The notes under the pieces: model-generated
Database searches by the model: none
The model's input: only the letters and a program-made list of their open reading frames with translations
What the model was told of the DNA's origin: nothing
Translations under genes and position numbers: made by a program
Shown here: in pieces, positions 18,032 through 27,664 of the stretch
Numbering within the stretch: position 1 is the stretch's first letter
Layout of the letters: every line of letters begins with the position of its first letter
Source: an uncultured Clostridia bacterium
Lineage (GTDB): Bacteria; Bacillota; Clostridia; TANB77; CAG-508
Direction: 5' to 3'
Assembly (NCBI GenBank): GCA_944391865.1
Contig: CALXVD010000007.1
Location: 1 to 58,413, forward strand
DNA: 58,413 nt

Positions 18032-19684
18032 AAAAATATCATCTCTTACAAAAGTTTTCCTTAAAAATTCCTTCCAAAACACCCAAACAGCAAGCAATAA
18101 AAAATCAAGCAAAATAGCAAACATGGTATTGTATATTTTTGTATTTATTTATCTTGGTGCAATAATGGGGTTTGTTAGCTACAATATGATAAGTGGCTTA
18201 GTACAAATTCATCAAGAAGAAATATTTTTAGGACTATTTTTCTTAGCTATAGCTGCATTTATAGTTTTTCAAGGTATATTTTCATGTATAAATGTATTCT
18301 ATTTTTCAAAAGATATAGAATTTGTATTACCGCTTCCTGTTAGCGCAAAAGAAATTTTAATATCAAAATTTAATGCAATATTACTAACAGAATATATATT
18401 AGAATTAATAATAGGTGTTGTACCATTAATAATTTATGGAATATTAACATCTGCAGGAATATTATATTATTTTATGTCTGCAATTTTCTTATTATTATTC
18501 CCAATATTACCGCTATTGTTAGTAAGCATAATAGTAACAATAATAATGAGTTTTGCAAAACTTACAAAAAAGAGAGATGCCTTCCAATTAATTGCAACAA
18601 TAATTGTAATTGCAATTGCAATAATATTTTCAACTGAAACAAGTAATACTGAAGAAATTACAGACGAGCAAATGATACAAAATTTATTGCAAGCAAACGG
18701 TATGGTAACAATAGTAGAAGATTATTTTATAACTTTAAGGCCATCAATAAATGCACTTACAGCTACATCTATTTTTCCGGCGTTAATAGAAACATTAAAG
18801 GTGGTTGCAATAACATTAGTATCATACATAATATTTATTTTAATAGGACAAAAATTATATTTTAAGGGTGCTATTGGAAATTTAGTTCGGAGGAACTGTA
18901 AAACAAAATAAAAAATTAAATGTTGATAAAGCCTTTAGACAAAACAAAATTGGGTTAAGCTATGTAAAAAAAGAATTTAAAATACTAATTAGAAATCCAA
19001 TATTTTTTACACAGTGCGTTCTTCCAGCATTAATTATGCCTGTACTTATACTTGCTATATTTTTCTTGACGGGAAATAGTGCAGAAACAGAGATAGAATT
19101 AAGTAGCTTGTTAAATGGAAATATATATAATACAATAACAGTATGTGTTTTAATAGGAATAATACAATTCTTTAATATATCAATATATGTTTCTGCAACA
19201 GCAGTTTCAAGAGATGGATTAAATGCTACATTTATAAAATACGTGCCAGTACCATTATATAAACAATTTATATATAAAGCTATACCAAATATGATACTTA
19301 GTGCTTTGCCAGCATTAATAGTACTTCGGAGTATTTTGGTATTTAGTACCACAAACATCAATATTATTTTTAGTTGCTATATTTGTAGTATCAATGCTTT
19401 TAAATATAATACAAAGTTATATAAACCTAATTGTTGATTTAAAGAAACCTAAACTAGAATGGGATACAGAATACGCAGTAGTAAAACAAAACTTAAATTT
19501 AGTATTTCCAATGTTATTTGCACTAGTAGCAATATGTATAATGGTAGGATTTGGACTTTTATTAAATGGATTAGATTATAAAATATCTTTATTAATTATA
19601 TTAATCATATTTGCAATTATTGCTTATGCAGTAGATAGAGTAGTATACAAAAATCAAGTAGGTTTGTTTAAGAAAATATTTTAG
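18021..19684 (+). CDS. ABC transporter permease, with two +1 recoding sites
   Basis: Multispanning membrane subunit, about 553 residues once two frame breaks are joined. It has hydrophobic clusters around residues 35-65, 70-90, 125-200, 260-280 and several in the last third. CGG codons at 18888 and 19327 break the frame. Skipping each C gives NLVGGTVKQNKKLN and ALIVLGVFWYLVPQ, leaving one uninterrupted chain with evenly distributed membrane spans. It resembles two-part ABC-2 exporter permeases that lack a clear substrate. The overlap with the ATPase gene indicates one complex. Confidence 0.85.
18888..18890 (+). other. +1 recoding site 6 (permease, first)
   Basis: The incoming frame reads GTT-CGG-AGG-AAC-TGT and stops 7 codons after the CGG. 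Skipping the C gives GTT-GGA-GGA-ACT-GTA. Confidence 0.9.
19327..19329 (+). other. +1 recoding site 7 (permease, second)
   Basis: The incoming frame reads CTT-CGG-AGT-ATT-TTG. Skipping the C gives CTT-GGA-GTA-TTT-TGG inside a membrane span. Confidence 0.85.
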
Positions 19685-19704
19685 TATAAAATAGAGGATG
19701 AAAA

Positions 19705-20262
19705 ATGAAAGAAATATATATTGTACTAACACATACAGGGACAACTTTATCTAATATTGTAAAATACTATACAAAAGAAAAATATTCTCATGTATCAATA
19801 GGTTTGGACAAAGATTTAAAAGAGCTTTATTCCTTTGGTAGATTAAACCCATATAATCCTTACAGAGCAGGATTTGTGCGCGAAGAATTACATGGAGGAA
19901 CTTTTGCAAGATTTAAAAATACAATAGGAGCTGTTTATTCATTTGAAGTTACCGAAGAGCAATATTCAAAAATAAAACTGATGATAGAAAAAATAAAATT
20001 AAATAAAGAAAATTACAAATTTAATATTATAGGTTTATTTTTAGTAAGTTTAAAGAAAAAATATAAACGTAAAGACACATTTTACTGTGCTGAATTTGTA
20101 AAATATATATTAGAAACATCACTAAATAAAGAGGGAACACTACCAGAAATAATCAAACCAATGGATATTATAGAATTAGATAATATGAAACTAGTGTATG
20201 AAGGTTTACTTTCAAAATATAGTTATAGATATGAATTAAACTTTTTTAGCTATACAATTTAA
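19705..20262 (+). CDS. Permuted NlpC/P60 (papain-like) hydrolase
   Basis: A 185-residue protein of the YiiX/YycO-like permuted papain fold. The His motif YSHVSIGLD comes first (about residues 27-35) and the Cys motif FYCAEFVKYIL later (about 130-140), the reversed order that defines permuted members. Such enzymes act on amide or thioester bonds of lipids, peptides or peptidoglycan. It has no signal peptide. The 20-base spacing from the ABC permease gene suggests cotranscription. The substrate is unknown. Confidence 0.75.
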   Translation: MKEIYIVLTHTGTTLSNIVKYYTKEKYSHVSIGLDKDLKELYSFGRLNPYNPYRAGFVREELHGGTFARFKNTIGAVYSFEVTEEQYSKIKLMIEKIKLNKENYKFNIIGLFLVSLKKKYKRKDTFYCAEFVKYILETSLNKEGTLPEIIKPMDIIELDNMKLVYEGLLSKYSYRYELNFFSYTI

Positions 20263-20280
20263 TTAAAATAAGAGGCAGGG

Positions 20281-20353
20281 AAGCGAGATAAACCTTGACT
20301 TTTATTTTAAAATTAATTAGGAAATCGCTTTGGACAAGGTGTACGGTTTTTTT
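20281..20353 (+). other. Possible H-type pseudoknot followed by a T run
   Basis: AAGCGA (20281-20286) can pair with TCGCTT (20325-20330), and ACCTTG (20292-20297) with CAAGGT (20335-20340). The pairings interleave, as in an H-type pseudoknot, and seven Ts follow. The rest of the 20263-20588 gap has a GGGACGG...CCGTCC hairpin at about 20531-20555 and AT-rich sequence with no gene I can support. Confidence 0.35.
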
Positions 20354-20588
20354 CGTAAAGTAAAACGTATTAAAACATTGACTAAAACGAAAGATATAAA
20401 TAATGCAATAATATGTAAACAATAATTTATATAAAATAAGAAAATGTTGATAAATATTGCAAAACAAAAAGATATAATTTATAATTAACATAATTGTAAT
20501 TACAGGGTTTTAATCGCCTGCAAAAAAATGTAGGGACGGCAAGAAAGCCGTCCGAGAAAACAAAAACAAAAGAAAGGAAGATGCACAA

Positions 20589-22094
20589 ATGAATAACAAA
20601 AAAACAAACAAAAATCACACCTCGCACCTCGCACCTCACACATCAAACTATAATAATTGCAGAAAAATTGTAGGGACGTTGTCGGTAAGTAATACCCAAG
20701 AGGATAGCCAAACTGTGCCCATAGACCACAGAGGCATAACCCTAATAGCCCTAATAATCACAATAATAGTAATGTTAATACTAGTAGCAGTAACAATAAC
20801 AGTAGCATTAAATAGTGGGTTATTTGGAACAGCAAGAAAAGCAGCATATCAAACAGAAATATCAGAAATACAAGAACAATTAGAAATAGCAAAAGCAGTA
20901 AAAGTTGCAGAAAATGGAGGAGAAGAAACTTCAGACTATGGAATAACAATAAATGATTTACCTATATCAGACGAACTAAAAACAAAATATGGAAGTAAAT
21001 TAGTAGTATCAAAAAATGGGACACTTTATTATGACCCAGCTGTTGTAACAGAAGAAGAAGAACGTGGCTGGATAGAAGAAATAGGAATAAGTGCATATAC
21101 AGGCGAAGAAGATACAGACCTTACAGCATTAAAGAAATATTTTTTAGGAGAAGATGGTAGAGATATAAATGACATTTTTAATTCTGATACCACTTTTAAA
21201 CCTATTACAGGAGTAATTGAAAATCCAAATGATGTACTAAAATTTTTAAACCAATCCGTTGCTGGTTCAGATGGAAGCAGTTTGATTATGGATATGTATG
21301 TTTGCTATAAGGAAGAAGCAGTATATAAGGTAAGATGTGATATGGATTCTAATACCGGAAGTTCTTTAACTAGAGAATTGGAGTTTTTGTATAAAAATGA
21401 GAACGATGATAGCAATATATACCAAGAGGGAGACATTTACAAATTTGATGCAGATGGAAATGGCGAAAAAGATTGGATAATTTTATATAATTACGGAGAT
21501 ACTATGGAAATTGTTAGTCCAGAACCTATGGGAGAATTAACATTAGGATATGAAGAAAACATATGGGAAGATGAGCAGGTAAAAAGTGAAGCAGAGATTG
21601 ACGGAATAGAAGGTTTAACGGACACAGAAAAGAATATATATTCATATAACAATGCAATAGATAAAATGAACAAGTATTGTGACAGTTTAATTACAAACAA
21701 AGATAAAATATCTGTAAGAAGCGCAGGAACTAATCCATATAATAATATTGATACTAGCGAATTTTATAGCTCAGATGTTTTAGGAATCTATAATCAAAAG
21801 ATAAAAAATTCAGATAATAATTATGAACAAGATTTTGCAAGATTAAGTTATTTTAATATTGCAAAAACAAGTAGTTATTATTGGTTGGGAACAAGGTCTA
21901 TGATTAATTATATGCAAGAAACAATACGAGCAAGTGTAGGAACTGTAGACAGTAATGGAACGTTGAATATGAATTTGATGGAAGGAGATAATTTATTAGA
22001 TTTTGTATATAGGAACAATGAACTATTAGATGACGGGCAAAGTATCTCATATCCAGTACGACCAATTGTTAAAATAGCGGTACCAGAGACATAA
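20589..22094 (+). CDS. Type IV pilin-like surface protein with repeat-derived leader
   Basis: A 501-residue protein with a prepilin-type segment: a Gly at the cleavage site in HRG-ITLIALIITI, followed by a hydrophobic helix (about residues 50-75) and a large extracytoplasmic domain. The usual Glu at mature position 5 is absent. The C-terminal end has SYYWLGTRSMINY and YPVRPIVKIAVPET, as in repeated pilin-like families of Clostridia. The leader is unusually long (about 48 residues) and encodes NHTSHLAPHTS from a family A repeat plus a GTAGGGACG fragment. The ribosome site GGAAG supports the ATG at 20589. The peptidase at 652 is a plausible processing enzyme. Confidence 0.75.
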   Translation: MNNKKTNKNHTSHLAPHTSNYNNCRKIVGTLSVSNTQEDSQTVPIDHRGITLIALIITIIVMLILVAVTITVALNSGLFGTARKAAYQTEISEIQEQLEIAKAVKVAENGGEETSDYGITINDLPISDELKTKYGSKLVVSKNGTLYYDPAVVTEEEERGWIEEIGISAYTGEEDTDLTALKKYFLGEDGRDINDIFNSDTTFKPITGVIENPNDVLKFLNQSVAGSDGSSLIMDMYVCYKEEAVYKVRCDMDSNTGSSLTRELEFLYKNENDDSNIYQEGDIYKFDADGNGEKDWIILYNYGDTMEIVSPEPMGELTLGYEENIWEDEQVKSEAEIDGIEGLTDTEKNIYSYNNAIDKMNKYCDSLITNKDKISVRSAGTNPYNNIDTSEFYSSDVLGIYNQKIKNSDNNYEQDFARLSYFNIAKTSSYYWLGTRSMINYMQETIRASVGTVDSNGTLNMNLMEGDNLLDFVYRNNELLDDGQSISYPVRPIVKIAVPET

Positions 22095-22137
22095 GTCAAA
22101 AAATAGCACTCAATCCTAAAAGGAAGGAATAGATGAA

Positions 22138-23688
22138 ATGGAGTATAATTTATCACATAAAAATGATAATCAAAAAAAGCAATACGAAAGTATAATAGAA
22201 CAAAACAATAAAAAATATTTGAAACTTGCTGAAGAAATAAAAAATATAAGAATAGGTAAAAATGGAACAGCACAAGATAGGCAATTTAAAATATTAGAAT
22301 TACAAATACAACAAAAAGAAATAGATAGAGATACTGTTGCAAAAGAGCGAGCTATTTCAAGTTTATATGTTAGAGAAATGGAAGAAAACTTAACAAGGCG
22401 CAAAATAAATAAAGAAATTTCGGTACAAGAATTTTCAAATGAAACACATAATATTAGAGAATACATGTCAATGATTTCTGTCAAAAATTCTATTGAAGAT
22501 TATGATAATGAAGCAACAATTCTTGAAATGAAATTACAATTAGAACATATGAAAAAAAATATGGAAAAAGTTTCAAAAGAACAGTCTGATAAAAGTATTG
22601 CAGAAATAGAAAAAACACTATCTGATAATGAAAAATATAGACAATATGAAGTTGATGAATTAGCTAAACAAAACTTTGAATATAAAAGAAGAAATTTATA
22701 TTATCAGAGAAATAGTGGAGAAATATCTACAGATGAATTAAAACAAAAGTTAGAAGAATTAGAACAAACAAAAGGTAAAATACCAACCCAAAAAGAATTT
22801 GAAGAAATGTTAAATAATCTATCTCAAAAACATTTACAACAGACGCAGCAAGACAAAAATTATGAAAAAGAAGTCAGCAGTAGAGATGGCATAAATTATT
22901 CACTTTATTGGGAAAATAATATGAACCAAGATATAAATGAATGTCATGATTACAGTGCTTATTGTGCTGTTCAAGATTTTGATAATAAAACTTTTGAATT
23001 TGGATTATATGCTCCATCAGATACAGCAAGTCAATATGTAGAATACATTGGTGAAAAATTAGGAGAAGAATATGCAAGAGATGCAAGGGGTGAAAAAGCT
23101 GAACTAGCAAAACAATTTGCAATGCTTGAAGTACAAGGTAGAATTGGTAATTTTTTAGATATTTATAGTTCAGAGAAGGTAAGTGGATATGACAATCCAA
23201 AGTTATTATTACAGTTAGAAAAAGTTAGTGAATTAAATATTCAAGACTTTGAGGAAACATTAGGACTAGATACATCTGCATTACACAAAGACATATTTGT
23301 AGCAACTTATGAAATTGAAGAGTGGGACGAAGCTTTACAAAAAAATGTAATGAAACCTATAAAAGAATATTATCAAAAAGATGAAGAGGGAAATTTTGAC
23401 ATTTTTGGAACAGGTACAGAATATGAAACAACATTTTTAATTGATGGTATGTGGTTGGATATTGATACAGACAAGGTATTACAAGGCAAGTCTCTTGAAA
23501 AAGTAACTCAAAGAGAAATGGCAGATAGACTTGTAAAAAATGGTATAGATGATTTGTTTCAAGCATACCAAAGTGCAGAGATAAATCAAGAAGATTTAAA
23601 CAATGCTTTTGAAAATATAAATAGGACAAAACAAGAAAGAGAACAAACACGAGCCCAAAATAAATCAAATAATTATGAAGGAAGGTAA
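22138..23688 (+). CDS. Large coiled-coil protein of unknown function
   Basis: A 516-residue soluble protein. Residues 1-245 are almost continuous predicted coiled coil rich in E, K, Q and I. The remainder (about 255-480) looks globular with motifs INECHDYSAYCAVQDFDNKT, EFGLYAPSDTASQYVEYIGE and TEYETTFLIDGMWLDIDTDK, and ends in a Q/R/N-rich tail. I do not recognise the family. The gene starts 44 bases after the pilin-like gene and overlaps the region of the next small gene's ribosome site, so it is probably part of the same cluster. Confidence 0.7.
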   Translation: MEYNLSHKNDNQKKQYESIIEQNNKKYLKLAEEIKNIRIGKNGTAQDRQFKILELQIQQKEIDRDTVAKERAISSLYVREMEENLTRRKINKEISVQEFSNETHNIREYMSMISVKNSIEDYDNEATILEMKLQLEHMKKNMEKVSKEQSDKSIAEIEKTLSDNEKYRQYEVDELAKQNFEYKRRNLYYQRNSGEISTDELKQKLEELEQTKGKIPTQKEFEEMLNNLSQKHLQQTQQDKNYEKEVSSRDGINYSLYWENNMNQDINECHDYSAYCAVQDFDNKTFEFGLYAPSDTASQYVEYIGEKLGEEYARDARGEKAELAKQFAMLEVQGRIGNFLDIYSSEKVSGYDNPKLLLQLEKVSELNIQDFEETLGLDTSALHKDIFVATYEIEEWDEALQKNVMKPIKEYYQKDEEGNFDIFGTGTEYETTFLIDGMWLDIDTDKVLQGKSLEKVTQREMADRLVKNGIDDLFQAYQSAEINQEDLNNAFENINRTKQEREQTRAQNKSNNYEGR

Positions 23689-23692
23689 AGGT

Positions 23693-24040
23693 ATGAATAT
23701 ATACACAAAAGAAATGTATTCGGAAGTTTATGGGGTTTTAAATATTCTAGGCAATAATTATATATCAAAGTTACCATCTAGTTTATATAACATGATAAAA
23801 GAAGAAAAATTGGAAACATATAATCCGAATTATGATGTAACAATAAGTTTATATAAACAAAATTTAAAAAGAGAAACTCTTTCTATGATTGCATTGTTTC
23901 ATCTGAATTATTGGTGTAATTCAGATGATGAAAAAAATAAATTAAAGGAATTATTTAAATCAAATGAAGAAAAACATCAATTAGAAATAAGAGAAAAATA
24001 CAATTTAGATAATATTTTTAAAAACACAACCAAGCAATAA
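23693..24040 (+). CDS. Small protein of unknown function, partner of the coiled-coil gene
   Basis: A 115-residue soluble, mostly helical protein with aromatic-rich motifs (MYSEVYGVLNILGNNYIS, FHLNYWCNSDDEKN). The ATG at 23693 follows AAGGAAGG, which overlaps the stop codon of the upstream coiled-coil gene, so the two are translationally coupled. It has no membrane span and no catalytic motif that I recognise. The tight pairing suggests a shared complex, but I cannot name a function. Confidence 0.65.
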   Translation: MNIYTKEMYSEVYGVLNILGNNYISKLPSSLYNMIKEEKLETYNPNYDVTISLYKQNLKRETLSMIALFHLNYWCNSDDEKNKLKELFKSNEEKHQLEIREKYNLDNIFKNTTKQ

Positions 24041-24239
24041 AAGGTAGTATTGTTAAAAGCCAAAATTTTTTAGTAGGGTATAAACAAACATTTTTCAGAA
24101 CCACAAAGGAATCACTAGAGTATGAACAAATTTTGTGTTCCCTTTAAAAATTTTATTATTTATTCTCATTTTTGCATCTATTAAGGTAAAAAATAAAAGC
24201 TTCCTTTTCCATATCAGAAATTGTTTTATAATTCCAACT
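24041..24239. other. AT-rich intergenic stretch without a supported gene
   Basis: A weak inverted repeat (CACAAAGGAA near 24102 and TTCCCTTT near 24140) is the only structure seen. No ORF with a ribosome site is present. Confidence 0.5.
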
Positions 24240-24366
24240 GCAAAATAATTTGAATGAGAAGTGTGAGGTGGGAAGTGTGAAACTAGGGTAAGCCTTACGT
24301 AGACTATCCCTAAAAAGCACACCTCACACTTCGCACCTTACACATCACAAAAATAAATTCCAATTT
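24240..24366. repeat. Family A palindromic element, copy 2
   Basis: Same orientation as copy 1. It has GAAGTGTGAGGTGGG heptads, the AGGGTAAGCCTTACGTAG centre and CACACCTCACAC heptads, but degraded ends. Confidence 0.8.
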
Positions 24367-24415
24367 ATATAACAAAATAGAGGTACATTTGTTGTACCTC
24401 TAAATTTTTAATTAT

Positions 24416-26707
24416 TTATTTCTTTTCATTATTGAATCCGTTATGTGTTACTCTGTCTTTTAATTCAGCAAGCTTTGCAGAATTCCAACGAGATGTTGTT
24501 CCAACTAAATATCCTGTTATTCTTTGTATTGTATCAATATCCTCACTACCACACTGTGGGCACTTAATTAAATTTGCATCTGCGTTTTCAAATCCACAAT
24601 GCATACATCTTGAACGTGTGTGGTTTATTGAACCATATCCCATGTTATATTTATCCATTAAATCTACAACCGCTTCTACAGTTTCAGGGTTATGTGTTGC
24701 ATCTCCGTCTAACTCTATATAGAAGATGTGTCCTGCTCTTGTTAGGTTGTGATAAGGAGCTTCTATTTTTGCTTTATGTTCTGCTGTACATTTATACCAT
24801 ACAGGAACATGGTTACTATTTGTATAGTATTCTCTATCTGTAATACCAGGAATTATACCAAAATCTTTTTTATCTTTTCTTGTAAATCTTCCAGATAATC
24901 CTTCTGCAGGAGTTGCAAGAACACTAAAGTTTAAATTGTATTTATCAGCAAAGTCATCACATAATTCTTTTAATCTAGTTATAATTTCGATACCTAGTTC
25001 TTGAGATTTTTCTGATTCTCCATGATGTTTTCCAGTTAGTGCGATTAAACATTCTGCAAGTCCAATAAATCCTATACTTAAAGTTCCATGTTTTAATACT
25101 GGTTCAACGTTATCATTTGGTTTTAGATTTTCACTATCTTGCCACATACCAGCCATAAGAAGAGGAAATTGTTTTGCAACTGCTGTACATTGGAATTTAT
25201 ATCTTTCATATAATTGTTGAGCTGCAATTCTTGCATATTCTTCTAATTTATTCATAAATATTTTTTTAACAGCTTTGTTGTAAGCAGGTGTCATGTTTTC
25301 TTCGCTATTTATACCTAATTCGAATTTTAGTCCAGTTTTTTCTTGAGCTTCATAAGCAGATTCAATAGCAAGTTTTGGTAAATTTAGAGTAGTGAAAGAA
25401 AGATTTCCTCTTCCAACAGAAGTTTTTTCTCCAAATCTATTTTCAAAAACTCTAGTTCTGCATCCCATTGTTGCACATTCATAGTAATATCTATTTGGAT
25501 CGTCTGCTTTCCATTTTTCATTTTGGTTAAACGTTGCATCTAAATTTATATAATTTGGGAAAAATCTTTTTGCAGCAACTTTGCAAGAATATTTGTATAA
25601 ATCATAGTTCTTATCTTCTGGTAAATAGTTTACACCTCTTTTTTTCTTCCAAATTTGGATAGGGAAGATTGCTGTTTCACCATTTCCAACACCTTCATAT
25701 GTAGATGTAAGCATTTCTCTTATTATACATCTTCCTTCTGGAGAAGTATCTGTTCCATAATTTATTGAGCTAAATACTACCTGGTTTCCACCTCTTGAAT
25801 GAATTGTATTCATATTATGTATAAATGCTTCCATAGCTTGATGAACTCTGTCAACAGTGTTATTGATTGCAACTTGAATAACTCTTTTTTCTCCTTCTAA
25901 TCCATCTAATTCTTCTTTTATATAATCTTCTACTTTATAGTCATATAAAGAAGAGAAGTCTTTTCCGAATGCTTTTTCTAATTTCTTAACTTCTTCTACA
26001 AATGTTGTTCTAACATATGGTGCAAGGTAATAGTCAAATGCAGGAATTGCTTGTCCACCATGCATTTCATTTTGAATTGTTTCCATTGAAATACAACCAA
26101 TTATACTTGCTGTTTCAATTCTTTTTGCTGGTCTTGAACTTCCATGTCCTGCTCTAAATCCATTTTTTAATATTTTGTCTAATGGATGTTGAAGACATGT
26201 TAAACTTTTTGTTGGATAATAATCTTTATCATGAATGTGTATATATCCTTCCCCAGAAGCTTTTCTTACTTCTGGAGAAAGTAAGAAATCATCAACAAAT
26301 GGTTTTGTAGTTTCTGATGCAAATTTCATCATCATACCAGCTGGAGTATCTGCATTCATATTTGCATTTTCTCTTGTAATATCGTTTGCTTTTGCACCAA
26401 TAATATCTAAGAATATATCCTTTGTTTTAGATTTTCTTGCAACATCTCTATTGTATCTATATGTAATATAGCTTTGAGCAACTTCTTTTCTACTAGAAGC
26501 CATAAGTCTTTTTTCTACTAAATCTTGTATTTCATAAACACTTGCTTGGTTTTTATCTTCTAATTGTCTTTCTACAGTAGATGCTATTTTATTAGCAAGG
26601 TCGATATCAACACCTCCAGTAGTTTGTGCCATTGCCATAGTTATAGCTTTTACAATCCTTTCTTCATTAAAATTTACAACTCTTCCATCTCTTTTGATAA
26701 CTTGCAT
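24416..26707 (-). CDS. nrdD: Anaerobic ribonucleoside-triphosphate reductase
   Basis: Class III glycyl-radical ribonucleotide reductase, 763 residues, making dNTPs without oxygen. An N-terminal ATP-cone (residues 1-90, starting MQVIKRDGRVVNFNEERI) provides allosteric control. The C-terminal zinc site uses CMHCGF and CPQCGS, and the glycyl-radical region reads RITGYLVGTTSRWN. It needs an activating radical-SAM enzyme, NrdG, which is not adjacent here; nrdG usually is. It is transcribed divergently from a Crp/Fnr-family regulator. Confidence 0.95.
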   Translation of the reverse strand: MQVIKRDGRVVNFNEERIVKAITMAMAQTTGGVDIDLANKIASTVERQLEDKNQASVYEIQDLVEKRLMASSRKEVAQSYITYRYNRDVARKSKTKDIFLDIIGAKANDITRENANMNADTPAGMMMKFASETTKPFVDDFLLSPEVRKASGEGYIHIHDKDYYPTKSLTCLQHPLDKILKNGFRAGHGSSRPAKRIETASIIGCISMETIQNEMHGGQAIPAFDYYLAPYVRTTFVEEVKKLEKAFGKDFSSLYDYKVEDYIKEELDGLEGEKRVIQVAINNTVDRVHQAMEAFIHNMNTIHSRGGNQVVFSSINYGTDTSPEGRCIIREMLTSTYEGVGNGETAIFPIQIWKKKRGVNYLPEDKNYDLYKYSCKVAAKRFFPNYINLDATFNQNEKWKADDPNRYYYECATMGCRTRVFENRFGEKTSVGRGNLSFTTLNLPKLAIESAYEAQEKTGLKFELGINSEENMTPAYNKAVKKIFMNKLEEYARIAAQQLYERYKFQCTAVAKQFPLLMAGMWQDSENLKPNDNVEPVLKHGTLSIGFIGLAECLIALTGKHHGESEKSQELGIEIITRLKELCDDFADKYNLNFSVLATPAEGLSGRFTRKDKKDFGIIPGITDREYYTNSNHVPVWYKCTAEHKAKIEAPYHNLTRAGHIFYIELDGDATHNPETVEAVVDLMDKYNMGYGSINHTRSRCMHCGFENADANLIKCPQCGSEDIDTIQRITGYLVGTTSRWNSAKLAELKDRVTHNGFNNEKK

Positions 26708-26998
26708 TTTTAATCCCCCTTTAACTTTTGTGTTTGTTTTTAGATTGAATATATTTTATAGATAAAAAATATAAAAATCTGTTGTAAAAACAACAAAAAC
26801 AAAAAAAGTCGAAAAATTTAGAATACAAAGACCTGAAACAGTTGGAAAATAAGAGAAAAAATTTAATATTACATTTATATTACATTAAGATTTCAAAACA
26901 AATATTTGAATAAATCAACTAACTTTAAAGCAAGGTGTTGTTTTTGCAACACTTTTATGATATATATTAAAATAAATAATATATATGGAGATATAGTT

Positions 26999-27646
26999 AT
27001 GAAAAGAAATTTTGATGTTAACCATTTTGTAGAAGAGTTGAGTAAGAATTGTGCTATAACAGAAATAAAAAAGTTTAAAAAAGATGAAATTATAACTACA
27101 TATCTTATTAGAAGAAACCAAATGTTTATACTATTAAAAGGAGAAGCATATCTTGCAAGATATGATAGTGAGGGAAACAGAAGAATTATATATTATTTAA
27201 AAAAGAATGATGTTTTCGGTGAGGCCTTTTATAAAATACACACAAATAGAGAACTCTTTGTAGTTGCAAAAAAAGATTGTGAAGTATTAATGTTGCCTTA
27301 TGAAACATTAGAAAACTGTAACAAAGACTGTATGTTCCATATAACATTACTTAAAAATCTACCAGATTTAATATTAAATAGAGTTGCAGATATAAATTAT
27401 AGAACAGAACTTTTAACAAATAAAAGTATAAAGGGAAAGCTTTTATCATACTTAAATAATTTAGCAATAGAAAATAACAGCAAAAAATTTGAAATTCCAA
27501 TTTCATTATCAGAACTTGCAGATTATTTAGTTGTAGATAGAACGGCAATGATGAAACAATTAAAAAAGTTGCAAGATGATAAGATAATATCAAAAAATAA
27601 AAATAAAATTACAATATTAAAAGATGATTTATTAAATGAAGTATAA
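26999..27646 (+). CDS. Crp/Fnr-family transcriptional regulator
   Basis: A 215-residue regulator: a cyclic-nucleotide-binding-type beta barrel (about 20-120, FILLKGEAYLARYDSEGNRR) and a C-terminal winged helix with SLSELADYLVVDRTAMMKQL (about 171-190). It lacks an N-terminal Cys cluster of the Fnr type, though an NCNKDC pair occurs near residue 105. I chose ATG at 26999 because TGGAGATA precedes it. The divergent placement against nrdD makes nrdD a candidate target. Bases 26708-26998 hold both promoters, and I see no clear palindrome there. Confidence 0.85.
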   Translation: MKRNFDVNHFVEELSKNCAITEIKKFKKDEIITTYLIRRNQMFILLKGEAYLARYDSEGNRRIIYYLKKNDVFGEAFYKIHTNRELFVVAKKDCEVLMLPYETLENCNKDCMFHITLLKNLPDLILNRVADINYRTELLTNKSIKGKLLSYLNNLAIENNSKKFEIPISLSELADYLVVDRTAMMKQLKKLQDDKIISKNKNKITILKDDLLNEV

Positions 27647-27664
27647 TTAGCTAAGGAGCTCAAG

